Below are positions 6,653 to 13,272 of a stretch of DNA of 18,077 bases, one piece after another. Under the pieces are notes generated by a model. It did not search any database. It saw only the letters and a list, made by a program, of their open reading frames with translations, and had not been told where the DNA came from. Position 1 is the stretch's first letter. Each line of letters begins with the position of its first letter. Origin of the DNA: Bacteroidota bacterium. GTDB taxonomy: Bacteria > Bacteroidota > Bacteroidia > Flavobacteriales > Flavobacteriaceae. The stretch covers positions 1 to 18,077 of the forward strand of contig JAEWCF010000095.1 in the NCBI GenBank assembly GCA_023390775.1, in the 5' to 3' direction. The translations under genes were made by a program, and so were the position numbers.

Positions 6653-7403
6653 ATGCGAGATCTTTATTGATGATAATGGTATTTTCGCCCTTCATCCCGT
6701 ATTCGTAACTGGAGAAGCATTTATTGATCGCCTCGAAAAATGGTTTTGCGCAACCGGGTTCCATCCAGTCATGGAGTTCGATAATGATCATGCGGACCTT
6801 TGGAAGCCAATTTTCGTAATTGGATCCAAATACCGCCTTTTCGCTGGTCTCAATATCGATCTTGAGAATGTCGATGCGGTCAAGTGCATGCTTGTGCATC
6901 ACAGATTCCATCGAAACAGCATGGAGGTCTGCCTCCTCGTCGGTTTCCTCCACGACCATGGCCCAATTGCCCATCTCGAATTTGTCGTGGATCCTGAGCC
7001 CGGTCTCACGGTTCCAAAGGCCGGCGTTTTCCAGATAAACATTTTCGTATGCGGCCAGGTTTTTTTGAAGGACCTGATAATTGGACGCATCAGGCTCAAT
7101 GCAAACAATCTTGGAATCGGGGAAACGGCTTTTGGCGAAGAGCGAAAACATGCCGACGTTCGCGCCCGCGTCCACGATGATCCGGGCATCGTCCGGAAAT
7201 TTCACATTGTATTCGCCATTGACGAACACCTGGTAGAAGGTGGCGAGGTCCGAGGTCTTCGGGCGCAAGCAAAGGGTAGCCTTCAGGCCGGGGAGTTTTA
7301 GGCGGTCCAGTTCCTTCCGGCGGATCTGCCTCCAAAGCCTCATCCCGTCCCTTCTCCCAAAAAGCCCCTGGAATTTCAGCAGTAGCCTGATTTGTTTTTT
7401 CAT
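6651..7403 (-). CDS. FkbM family SAM-dependent methyltransferase
   Basis: This 250-residue methyltransferase should transfer a methyl group from S-adenosylmethionine to an oxygen, usually on a sugar or polyketide. Seen are the Rossmann motif I IIVDAGANVGMFSLF (DAGANVG at residues 78-84), the acidic end of strand 2 in CIEPDASNYQVLQ (Glu103), and DILKIDIETSEKAVFG, the FkbM core with KxDIEG-like residues. After these comes MIIIELHDW. The substrate cannot be read from the sequence; cell-surface glycans are common for FkbM proteins in Bacteroidota. I start it at ATG 7403; a TTG 15 bases upstream is possible but less likely. It is last in a minus-strand series, 23 bases after a VOC gene. The neighbours give no glycan-cluster context. 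Confidence 0.88.
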   Translation of the reverse strand: MKKQIRLLLKFQGLFGRRDGMRLWRQIRRKELDRLKLPGLKATLCLRPKTSDLATFYQVFVNGEYNVKFPDDARIIVDAGANVGMFSLFAKSRFPDSKIVCIEPDASNYQVLQKNLAAYENVYLENAGLWNRETGLRIHDKFEMGNWAMVVEETDEEADLHAVSMESVMHKHALDRIDILKIDIETSEKAVFGSNYENWLPKVRMIIIELHDWMEPGCAKPFFEAINKCFSSYEYGMKGENTIIINKDLA

Positions 7404-7426
7404 CAACGCAAAATACAAAACAGGCG

Positions 7427-7912
7427 CTATATTTCGGCCAGGAGATTTTCAAGGTCCAGCCGGTGCGTGAACATCGCCAGGTTTCCGTTCGAATCCATGG
7501 GCCATTGCTGCCTTGGGCGGTCATGGTAAAGTTCAACGCCGTTCCCATCGGGATCGTCGAGATAAATCGCTTCGGAAACACCGTGATCGGCAGCACCGGT
7601 GAGCGGATATCCAGCATCCAACAGTCTCTTGGCTGCTACGGCAAGATCGCGCCGCGTGGGGTAGAGGACGGCCGTGTGGAACAGGCCCGTGGCGTTGGAA
7701 TGTGGCCTTGGCCCGTCTTTGCTGTACCAGGTGTTGAGTCCGATGTGATGGTGGTACCCGCCCGCCGAGATGAACGCGGCCTGTTCGCCATAGCGTTGCA
7801 TGAGTTCGAACCCAAGAATTCCGCAGTAAAACGCGAGCGCTTTTTCAAGATCGGCGACCTTGAGGTGCACGTGCCCGATCGAGGTTCCTGGAGGGATAGC
7901 ATATTTTTCCAT
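7427..7912 (-). CDS. VOC family dioxygenase/glyoxalase-like protein
   Basis: This 161-residue protein has the vicinal-oxygen-chelate fold. The N-terminal module starts TSIGHVHLKVADLEKALAFY and the second module carries GLFHTAVLYPTR and AIYLDDPDGNGVELYHDRP. The likely 2-His-1-carboxylate metal site is His16 (or His14), His79 and Glu127, all present, so it is probably an active metalloenzyme. The DDPDGNGVELY block and the tail QQWPMDSNGNLAMFT resemble the catechol-2,3-dioxygenase-like (CatE/YfiE) subgroup. The substrate is unknown. Three bases separate it from the preceding VOC gene and 23 from fkbM, consistent with one operon. Confidence 0.88.
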   Translation of the reverse strand: MEKYAIPPGTSIGHVHLKVADLEKALAFYCGILGFELMQRYGEQAAFISAGGYHHHIGLNTWYSKDGPRPHSNATGLFHTAVLYPTRRDLAVAAKRLLDAGYPLTGAADHGVSEAIYLDDPDGNGVELYHDRPRQQWPMDSNGNLAMFTHRLDLENLLAEI

Positions 7913-7915
7913 AAT

Positions 7916-8302
7916 CTAGGTTTTAGCGGCGAAGGCGAGGACATGCCCGTCGGGATCGAGCGCGTAGGCAACGGTGTCGCCCCAATCGCGGACGGCGGCG
8001 GCGCTCACGGGAATGGCCCCGATCGCGACCGCTTTCTCAAAAGCACTTTTGACATCGGGACAACGCAGGTACAATTCGCACCTGGGAATTCCATTGCCGG
8101 TCGACGGATGCGGCGCACTACTGCCAATGATCCGGTGTATTCCGACCTCGGGCATCAGCCCCAGGCGAATGCCGGGCAGTTCGAATTCGGTCATTCCGGG
8201 GACATCGGTTACCGGTTCAAGCCCCAGCAATTCCAAATAGAAATCACGCGAGAGCCGCTGATCGGCCACAAATAGAATGACCTGCATTTCCTTAATCTCC
8301 AT
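7916..8302 (-). CDS. VOC family protein, single-module type
   Basis: This 128-residue protein has the betaalphabetabetabeta pattern of a VOC module repeated twice: MQVILFVADQRLSRDFYLELLGLEP, then CELYLRCPDVKSAFEKAVAIGA and YALDPDGHVLAFA. The DPDGHVLAFA ending is typical of bleomycin-resistance or glyoxalase-like VOC proteins. The usual metal ligands are poorly kept (valine and leucine near the expected His, Ala in place of Glu at the end: VLAFA), so it may not be a metal enzyme and could bind a small ligand instead. It is only about 20 bases after the stop of the upstream lipoprotein gene, and 3 bases before the second VOC gene. It is not a duplicate of that gene; the two share only the fold. 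Confidence 0.85.
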   Translation of the reverse strand: MEIKEMQVILFVADQRLSRDFYLELLGLEPVTDVPGMTEFELPGIRLGLMPEVGIHRIIGSSAPHPSTGNGIPRCELYLRCPDVKSAFEKAVAIGAIPVSAAAVRDWGDTVAYALDPDGHVLAFAAKT

Positions 8303-8324
8303 ACGCTAAGGTACGAAATGCGTT

Positions 8325-8780
8325 TCAACGGCCCGTTCGGGAATGGTAGAAGATGATCCGCATGTGGTCTTTGTCCAAAAGCAATACGGAAGTTTCCCCC
8401 GACCCGGAATGCATCGAATAGCGGTATACACTGGCCGGCTGAAGGAATGGCGCCATCTGTGAGCGGGCAAATGAAGTTCCTGGTGCCTCAAGGGCCAGTA
8501 TCTTTTCCAAGGCATCGGCATCGGCAGGGGAAATGTCATACTGTGAGGCGAAATAGCTGTCTTCGGAATATTCGTCAAAATTTTCCAGCGTTTGCACCAG
8601 ATCGAGTTGTTCAAAATTGTGACCGCTGAAATCCTCGATGAGGCGCTCGCGATGGTTTCGACAGGAGGCAAACAAAACAATCGTGCAGAACAGGATGGAA
8701 GCGCTTCGCGTCCCTTTCTCAACGAGGGAGAACAAGGCAAAAGAGAGCGCACGCCAATCGCGGGAATTTTTAACAAACAT
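8325..8780 (-). CDS. Putative lipoprotein of unknown function
   Basis: This is a 151-residue protein if it starts at ATG 8780 (MFVKNSRDW). A hydrophobic segment ASILFCTIVLFASC ends in a lipobox Cys near residue 40, followed by a basic RNHRERL. The region before the hydrophobic segment is unusually long for a lipoprotein signal, so translation may instead begin at a TTG codon inside it (LFSLVEKGTRSAS). The start is uncertain. The mature part is acidic (NFDEYSEDSYF) and ends in beta-strand-like sequence (SVYRYSMHSGSGETSVLLLDKDHMRIIFY). No family is recognised. It lies first in a probable four-gene unit with two VOC genes and fkbM. Confidence 0.6.
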   Translation of the reverse strand: MFVKNSRDWRALSFALFSLVEKGTRSASILFCTIVLFASCRNHRERLIEDFSGHNFEQLDLVQTLENFDEYSEDSYFASQYDISPADADALEKILALEAPGTSFARSQMAPFLQPASVYRYSMHSGSGETSVLLLDKDHMRIIFYHSRTGR

Positions 8781-8807
8781 GTTGAAAATCAGGTTTAAAA
8801 ATCTTCC

Positions 8808-8815
8808 GAAAATTA
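8808..8815 (-). promoter_or_regulatory. Weak -7-like box for the putative lipoprotein operon
   Basis: The minus strand reads TAATTTTC, one mismatch from TAnnTTTG, 27 bases before the ATG at 8780. It is back to back with the stronger plus-strand box at 8840-8847. No -33 element stands out. Confidence 0.3.
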
Positions 8816-8839
8816 ACACATTATCCATTTCCCTCCACC

Positions 8840-8847
8840 TATATTTG
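8840..8847 (+). promoter_or_regulatory. Bacteroidota -7 box for the 8867 gene
   Basis: TATATTTG is an exact TAnnTTTG match placed 19 bases before the ATG at 8867, the usual distance in flavobacterial genes. The -33 TTTG is not clear. Confidence 0.6.
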
Positions 8848-8866
8848 CACCCGATAAAGCATTAGG

Positions 8867-9262
8867 ATGGAAAATATTTTTAACCCTGCCTACCGGCAAA
8901 AGTACATTCAGGGATACACTTTTGGCCTGTTCCCCGTATTCCACGATTGTGAGGATATGCTAAAAATTGCCCCGCATTACAATAATGAAGCTTTCATCCT
9001 CGGCTTTCACGAAGGCCGCTTCGAATACGAAAAGCTCAACGGTAAACTTTCGGAGGGAATTCCCTCGCAGATCCTGACCGAAAAAATCCTCGATGAATTT
9101 TTCCTCGAGGGCAAATTGGGCGTCTCGCTGGATGTTTCGGGTTACACGCCGCACCAGGTTTCCATCATCCGCCAGTATTATGAAAGTGGTTACACCTATT
9201 ACGAAAGCAATTTTGACATTTCGCTTTATCGCATCCTCCTGCAAAACGGCATCCGGGGCTAG
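8867..9262 (+). CDS. Conserved-looking cytoplasmic protein of unknown function
   Basis: This 131-residue soluble protein has no signal peptide or membrane segment. It is rich in aromatic and acidic residues, for example NPAYRQKYIQGYTFGLFPVF, GFHEGRFEYEKLNG and a tyrosine-rich stretch YYESGYTYYESNFDISLYR near the end. I do not recognise the family; I think similar short proteins occur in other flavobacteria, but I cannot verify this. It has its own promoter box and its own terminator, so it is a single-gene transcript. The codon use looks like that of its neighbours, with no sign of transfer. Confidence 0.75.
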   Translation: MENIFNPAYRQKYIQGYTFGLFPVFHDCEDMLKIAPHYNNEAFILGFHEGRFEYEKLNGKLSEGIPSQILTEKILDEFFLEGKLGVSLDVSGYTPHQVSIIRQYYESGYTYYESNFDISLYRILLQNGIRG

Positions 9263-9284
9263 ACCGGATTCTTTTATAAACCTC

Positions 9285-9311
9285 CCCGGATCTTATCCGG
9301 GTTTTTTTTTT
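9285..9311 (+). terminator. Rho-independent terminator after the 8867 gene
   Basis: The stem CCCGGAT (9285-9291) / ATCCGGG (9295-9301) has a CTT loop and is followed by about ten T residues. Confidence 0.88.
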
Positions 9312-9315
9312 GCCA

Positions 9316-9350
9316 TTCGGAAATGCTTGAGACTGCTGAAAATTTCCGAA
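9316..9350. repeat. Perfect 9-base inverted repeat between two terminators
   Basis: TTCGGAAAT (9316-9324) pairs with ATTTCCGAA (9342-9350) around a 17-base loop. It has no T tract on either strand and lies between the terminators of two convergent genes. It may be a leftover of a third hairpin, a small RNA element or chance; no function can be shown. Confidence 0.5.
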
Positions 9351-9368
9351 CACGACCGGCTCACCCGC

Positions 9369-9399
9369 AAAAAAAAATCACCGCTTTTGACGGTGATTT
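9369..9399 (-). terminator. Rho-independent terminator after the T9SS protein gene
   Basis: On the minus strand AAATCACCG (9391-9399) and CGGTGATTT (9375-9383) form a stem with a 7-base loop followed by a T run. It lies about 20 bases after the stop of the 927-residue protein. Confidence 0.85.
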
Positions 9400-9419
9400 C
9401 TTATGGGTTCAAGTATTCC

Positions 9420-12203
9420 TTAGTGGCTCACGATGATCCGGCGGGATTCTGCGCGGTCGCCACGGCCCACGCTCACGATGTAGATTCCGGTAGCGAGTTG
9501 GGACGTATTCAGGACCGCCTTGGTCTCGGACTCCCAGGTCACCGGTGCCGAGACGCGCTGGCCGATCGTGTTGTACACCAATATCTCGTTTCCTTCCAAT
9601 TTGTCCATCTCTACGGTCAGCGAACCGTTGGCGGGAACCGGATACATGGTCAAGGGGCGCGCTTCGGCAACCGTTTCGGGTTGGAGGGCCGCATTTTCCA
9701 ATCCTCTCGCCGTCGTTGAACCTGTCACGGTGATGATGTGGTTCAGGTTGTTGTAACCGGTTGTCGCTTCCCAAGTATTGCTGTTGGCAAGGCGGATGGC
9801 GTACTCGGGACGGTTTGCCAGGGCAGGATCCACATCCGGCAGGTGGAGGAACAGCCTGTAGCTTCCCTGGACCATTTCGGCAGGAAGGGAGATGTTTTCC
9901 ACAACCGATGTTACCGTTGCGGGGTTCCACATCCTGACATTCGAGGCGAGCGGCACGCGGTATTCTGCGTTGGTCACGGTGTTGCGGAACACTACATAGG
10001 CAACACGTGGATTGTACGGCGTCGCAAAACCGGTATTGCGGACCTGCAGGTTTACCGGGATGCTGGCGCCCAATGATGCCGATGAAGGATAGCTTCCGCT
10101 CAGCAGTTCAAAACGGTAGCCCATGCGGTTCTGCATCTCCGAGAAACAACCGTCGGTCTCGAACTCCGAAATGACGGTTTCGTGGTAATCCAAATTCATA
10201 TAGGACCAGTGGAACTTGGCCATTTCCGTAATTGCCGATGAACATTCGGAACGCGGGGCATTGACTGCACACGTTTCACCGCCCATGGGTGTAAACTTGG
10301 TTTCCTGCTCGAGGTAGGGGTATTCGGTGGCGACGTTGGTGTAGGTGCCGTAGTCGCTGGAGCTCGCGAGGAAGCAGTCATTGTGGTGGCCCAAACGTGA
10401 CAGTGCGGTTCCGCTGTAAGCCTGCGACAACGAAAGCGGCGTCGTGGACTGATAGGTGTTCATCTTGAGCGCCGGTGTCCTGATCTGGACAAAACGGTTG
10501 GGAACGGCTGCAAGGATCGCATCCACAACATTCTTGCGGTTGGCATAGTCGGTAGCCGTGGGCGGCTTTCCAAAGTGGTCGGTATAATACCATTCGCCCC
10601 ATGAGCCGATGAACCCGGCCTGCATAACGGCAATCACATCCGAATTGGCCTGCAGGATCGGCGTCAGCTGGTTGATGTGCGAAAGGATAATGGTCTTGGT
10701 CGCATCATGGGGCACGCCCGTATCATCGGTGTCGGCATAGGCAAAACGAACGATGCACTTAAGGCCGGCCGCGCGAATGCGTGCAAAATCGGTCTGCATA
10801 TTTTGCAGGTACGTACTTGAAATGGGGCCGTTTATGAAGTTTTCCAGGTAAAATACGCGAAGGATCAGCGTAATGTTGCTGTTTGTGCGGTATCCGGTCA
10901 AGGTTGTCTGGCTCAGCGGATAGTATCCGGTCGAGTGGGTTTCGGTGTGCTTGTAAAAGCCCCGCTCGGGATTGGCAATCGCGGTGCTCGACGCCGTATA
11001 GGTCACGTTGGCAGCCGTAGCCGGAGTACTCGCCGGCGCCGCGTTGACGGTAATGACCACCCCGAAAGTCCTGCTCCCCGCCGAATTCGACGCGGTAACC
11101 GTGTAGGTGGCGGTCGCGGTCGCGGCAGTCGGGGTTCCGGTAATCTTTCCGGTAGAGGTGCTCATTGTTAGTCCCGCGGGAAGCGCCGGAGAAACGCTGT
11201 AGGCAGTCACGGTACCCGATACCGTTGGCGAAAGGGTTGCGATCGCCGTTCCTGCGGTAAAGGTGTTCGGGGAAGGATAACTCAACGATGTGGGGGCGAC
11301 CAAAGCCGCGTTGACGGTGATCACAACCCCAAATGTCCTGCTTCCAACAGCATTGGAGGCCGTGACGGTGTAGGTTGCGGTAGGCGTGGCGGTTGTCGGA
11401 GTACCGGCAATGATTCCGGTAGAAGTGCTCATCGTCAGTCCTGCAGGCAATGCGGGCGAGATGCTGTACGAAGTAACGGTTCCGGAAACAGCAGGGATAA
11501 GGGCCGAAATGGCCGTGCCCGTAACAAACGTATTGGGCGAGGTATAGCTGAGCGCCGTCGGTGCCGTCAGGGCGGCGTTAACGGTAATGACCACGCCGAA
11601 GGTCCGGCTTCCGGCAGCATTGGATGCCGTAACCGTATAGGTGGCCATAGGAGTGGCAGCCGTGGGCGTTCCGGTAATTTTTCCGGTCGAAGTGCTCATG
11701 ACCAGCCCCGCGGGGAGCGCCGGAGACACGCTATACGAAGTGACCGTTCCGCTAACCGTGGGTGAGAGCATCGCAATGGCAGTGCCCACAGTAAAGGTGT
11801 TGGGAGTGGGGTATGAAAGTGAAGAGGGCGCCGCAAGTGGGGCATTCACGGTGATTGCAACACCAAAGGCAGCGCTTCCCGCCGAATTCGAGGCCGTTAC
11901 CGTATAAACGGAAGAGGTAGAGGCCACCGTCGGGGTTCCGCTGATGATCCCGGTCGTTGCGTTAAGGGAAAGTCCCTGCGGAAGGGAAGGCGACACCGTG
12001 TAAGAGGACACCGATCCGGTAACGGTCGGCGACAGCGGCGAAATAGCGGTTCCCGTCGAAAATACATTGGGTGAAGGATAGCTCAGGGAAGCGGGAGCGG
12101 TAACATTTCCGTTTCCGGGCTTTACCTTGGGCGGTTTGTTAGTTCTTTGCGCATTTGCGGTAAGGCACATCAGCGCAGCCATAAGAAATAAAAACTTCTT
12201 CAT
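9420..12203 (-). CDS. T9SS-exported protein: four Ig-like repeats, DUF4874, DUF4832, sorting domain
   Basis: This 927-residue secreted protein has the signal peptide MKKFLFLMAALMCLTANA, cut before QRT. Residues 35-390 are four Ig-like (putative Ig, He_PIG type) repeats of 89 residues. Each starts with a (S/T)(A/S)LSYPSPNTF-like strand and contains the SPALPAGLTMSTSTGKITGTPT core and TYTVTASN(A/S)AGSRTFGVVITVNA. DUF4874 follows (about 397-590, opening NPERGFYKHTETHS), with LILRVFYLENF and GSWGEWYY, where Glu537 is a candidate catalytic acid of a TIM-barrel hydrolase. DUF4832 spans about 600-830 (LGHHNDCFLASSSDYGTY, then a beta domain). The last 75 residues are a T9SS type A sorting domain (TMYPVPANGSLTVEM, then LATGIYIVSV). 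The substrate is unknown; DUF4832 proteins are thought of as glycan-active. It is expected to be exported and attached to the cell surface. Confidence 0.92.
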   Translation of the reverse strand: MKKFLFLMAALMCLTANAQRTNKPPKVKPGNGNVTAPASLSYPSPNVFSTGTAISPLSPTVTGSVSSYTVSPSLPQGLSLNATTGIISGTPTVASTSSVYTVTASNSAGSAAFGVAITVNAPLAAPSSLSYPTPNTFTVGTAIAMLSPTVSGTVTSYSVSPALPAGLVMSTSTGKITGTPTAATPMATYTVTASNAAGSRTFGVVITVNAALTAPTALSYTSPNTFVTGTAISALIPAVSGTVTSYSISPALPAGLTMSTSTGIIAGTPTTATPTATYTVTASNAVGSRTFGVVITVNAALVAPTSLSYPSPNTFTAGTAIATLSPTVSGTVTAYSVSPALPAGLTMSTSTGKITGTPTAATATATYTVTASNSAGSRTFGVVITVNAAPASTPATAANVTYTASSTAIANPERGFYKHTETHSTGYYPLSQTTLTGYRTNSNITLILRVFYLENFINGPISSTYLQNMQTDFARIRAAGLKCIVRFAYADTDDTGVPHDATKTIILSHINQLTPILQANSDVIAVMQAGFIGSWGEWYYTDHFGKPPTATDYANRKNVVDAILAAVPNRFVQIRTPALKMNTYQSTTPLSLSQAYSGTALSRLGHHNDCFLASSSDYGTYTNVATEYPYLEQETKFTPMGGETCAVNAPRSECSSAITEMAKFHWSYMNLDYHETVISEFETDGCFSEMQNRMGYRFELLSGSYPSSASLGASIPVNLQVRNTGFATPYNPRVAYVVFRNTVTNAEYRVPLASNVRMWNPATVTSVVENISLPAEMVQGSYRLFLHLPDVDPALANRPEYAIRLANSNTWEATTGYNNLNHIITVTGSTTARGLENAALQPETVAEARPLTMYPVPANGSLTVEMDKLEGNEILVYNTIGQRVSAPVTWESETKAVLNTSQLATGIYIVSVGRGDRAESRRIIVSH
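11034..12101 (-). repeat. Four tandem 267-base coding repeats (Ig-like domains)
   Basis: The DNA has a 267-base period across four units, corresponding to residues 35-390 of the T9SS protein. Units two to four encode nearly the same protein (for example SPALPAGLTMSTSTGKITGTP and relatives), but the DNA differs at many third codon positions. Unit one is the most diverged. Confidence 0.85.
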
Positions 12204-12304
12204 AGTTCAGTAGGTTAAGTTTTCACCGACAAACCAGGATTGGGGAACCCGGGGTCATCGTGCCGTCGATGTTGAGGGGCGATTCAACTATCAGCCGACG
12301 GAGA

Positions 12305-12312
12305 CAAAACTA
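12305..12312 (-). promoter_or_regulatory. Bacteroidota -7 box for the T9SS protein gene
   Basis: On the minus strand this reads TAGTTTTG, an exact TAnnTTTG match, about 101 bases before the ATG at 12203. The implied leader is about 95 bases, long compared with the other genes here. A short palindrome (12338-12352) begins 26 bases upstream of the box. Confidence 0.5.
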
Positions 12313-12441
12313 TAAGAAGAATTTTAATTTATCTGTTAAAATGTAGCATTTTATCGACGAAATGCATATTTAACATTTATAAATAAAAAATTACTTACAA
12401 ATTAACTTAAAATTTAACGCTTTTAAAAATATTATTACGAA

Positions 12442-12477
12442 GCCTCTCACAAAGGCATAACTATTTGTGTAAGAGGC
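12442..12477. repeat. Imperfect inverted repeat downstream of the PH-like gene
   Basis: GCCTCT-CACAAA (12442-12453) pairs with TTTGTG-TA-AGAGGC (12464-12477), a 12-base stem with a 2-base bulge and a 10-base loop. On the minus strand it lies about 65 bases after the stop at 12542 and is followed by a loose T-rich run (ATATTTTT), so it could be a weak terminator for that gene. It could also be a regulatory hairpin of the T9SS gene. Confidence 0.5.
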
Positions 12478-12541
12478 AGCTTACCAAAAACGTGGAGAAC
12501 AAGGTTAAAATGTAAAGGAGGATGGGAATAATGTAAATGAA

Positions 12542-12958
12542 TCAGCCTATGACGTGCCGATCGTCGATGGAATGTGCATGTTTATCCTCTTCATATTGGA
12601 GGATGAGCCTCTCAAACCTTCGAAGCGATTCGGGATCGAGGAAAGCCGTGTAAACGGGAATCTCATTCTGGGCGCCCCTAATGAATATGTCGCCCCCGAA
12701 ACGGCTGATCTGCCGGATATCATCCAATGGAATCCTGCCGCCAAACCACCCGGATTTGATGATCGCTCCATTGCGGATCGCCAGGTAATGCTTCCTTGAC
12801 CGGAAAATGTAGAGTACGATATTGTACAGGCCCATGCTGAGGAAAACCGCCACAAATTCGCCCGCGCCAAAATAATAGAGCACTCCGGAAATAATAAGGA
12901 GCGAGATTCCTAACCCGGCCAAGAGATTAAGGTGCGATTTTTTGTACCGAAGCGTCAT
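12542..12958 (-). CDS. Membrane protein with a PH-like domain
   Basis: This 138-residue protein has two hydrophobic segments near the N-terminus (about residues 12-33 and 33-52). A soluble domain follows with strands HYLAIRNGAIIKSGWFGG, the turn RIPLDDIRQISRFGGDIFIR, and a C-terminal helix PESLRRFERLILQYEED. This layout (two helices then a small beta-sheet domain) matches the bacterial PH-domain membrane proteins, a YdbS/YcxB-like group with no known enzymatic activity. I start it at ATG 12958; a TTG at 12997 would add 13 unlikely residues. It is a single gene, divergent from the 13273 gene. Confidence 0.75.
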   Translation of the reverse strand: MTLRYKKSHLNLLAGLGISLLIISGVLYYFGAGEFVAVFLSMGLYNIVLYIFRSRKHYLAIRNGAIIKSGWFGGRIPLDDIRQISRFGGDIFIRGAQNEIPVYTAFLDPESLRRFERLILQYEEDKHAHSIDDRHVIG

Positions 12959-13089
12959 AACGATATGATTGCCACTAAGATATGATATTTTGCCCAATGA
13001 TTTGCAACTGCCGGCAAAATCCCGGGTGCAGAATGATCATGATCGAATTTTACTGAAATTTTCCGGTGCACGGCGATTTTTCCAGATGG

Positions 13090-13121
13090 TGCGAAAAATC
13101 ATTTAATCGACTTTTTTCGCA
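13090..13121. repeat. Perfect 9-base inverted repeat in a divergent intergenic region
   Basis: TGCGAAAAA and TTTTTCGCA flank a 14-base loop. It could be an operator between the divergent genes or a transcript hairpin. It lies about 130 bases from one start codon and 150 from the other, and it is not followed by a clean T tract. Confidence 0.55.
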
Positions 13122-13181
13122 TGATGTCGGTCAAATATGCCGGTTGTCGCCCAAACCCATAATTTTACCCGAAATTAATGA

Positions 13182-13213
13182 TTTGGTAACCTTGTTTAAG
13201 TATAATTTATTTG
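13182..13213 (+). promoter_or_regulatory. Candidate promoter of the 13273 gene
   Basis: TTTG at 13182-13185 and TTTATTTG at 13206-13213 (one mismatch from TAnnTTTG) are separated by 20 bases, close to the spacing of Bacteroidota promoters. The implied leader is about 50 bases. Confidence 0.45.
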
Positions 13214-13272
13214 ATTAAAGGTATAATCGGGACGGTCCAAGCCCGCATTAATTTAGCCAAAAACCCAACATC

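Larger units (their letters stand above)
12204..12541. other. Intergenic AT-rich region between two minus-strand genes
   Basis: No gene is seen in these 338 bases. The 12204-12304 part is mixed-composition leader DNA of the T9SS gene. From about 12305 to 12440 it is very AT-rich, with a -7 box (12305-12312) and a small palindrome, AAAATG-TAG-CATTTT at 12338-12352, which sits at about the -33 region. Near 12442-12477 there is an imperfect inverted repeat listed separately. No tRNA-like or other RNA fold is apparent by eye. Confidence 0.6.
12959..13272. other. Divergent intergenic region (314 bases) with hairpin
   Basis: No gene is seen. The region contains a perfect 9-base inverted repeat, TGCGAAAAA (13090-13098) / TTTTTCGCA (13113-13121), around a 14-base loop, and the promoter-like elements of the 13273 gene. 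AT content rises towards 13180-13230. A TATAAT hexamer also occurs at 13222-13227, though it resembles a proteobacterial -10 more than a Bacteroidota one. A loose candidate for the minus-strand gene is TATCTTAG at 12975-12982. Confidence 0.55.

Noticed and set aside
6642..7301. Open frame of 219 codons on the plus strand opposite fkbM
   Set aside because: The FkbM methyltransferase on the minus strand has clear SAM-binding motifs; the antisense frame is a shadow that starts in the terminator.
7463..8275. Open frame of 270 codons on the plus strand through the VOC genes
   Set aside because: Both VOC proteins on the minus strand have family motifs; the plus-strand frame has none and runs across their boundary.
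8306..8776. Alternative frame on the minus strand over the putative lipoprotein
   Set aside because: The other frame has a hydrophobic segment with a lipobox and an acidic mature part. This one is rich in Pro, Arg and Ser without structure and runs into a second gene's start.
11034..12101. Regular 267-base repeats considered as a CRISPR-like or noncoding array
   Set aside because: The units are longer than CRISPR repeats, stay in one reading frame and encode Ig-like domains.
13222..13227. TATAAT hexamer as a sigma70-type -10 box
   Set aside because: Bacteroidota promoters use TAnnTTTG, and a better-spaced TTTG / TTTATTTG pair lies just upstream. The AT-rich context makes TATAAT likely by chance.
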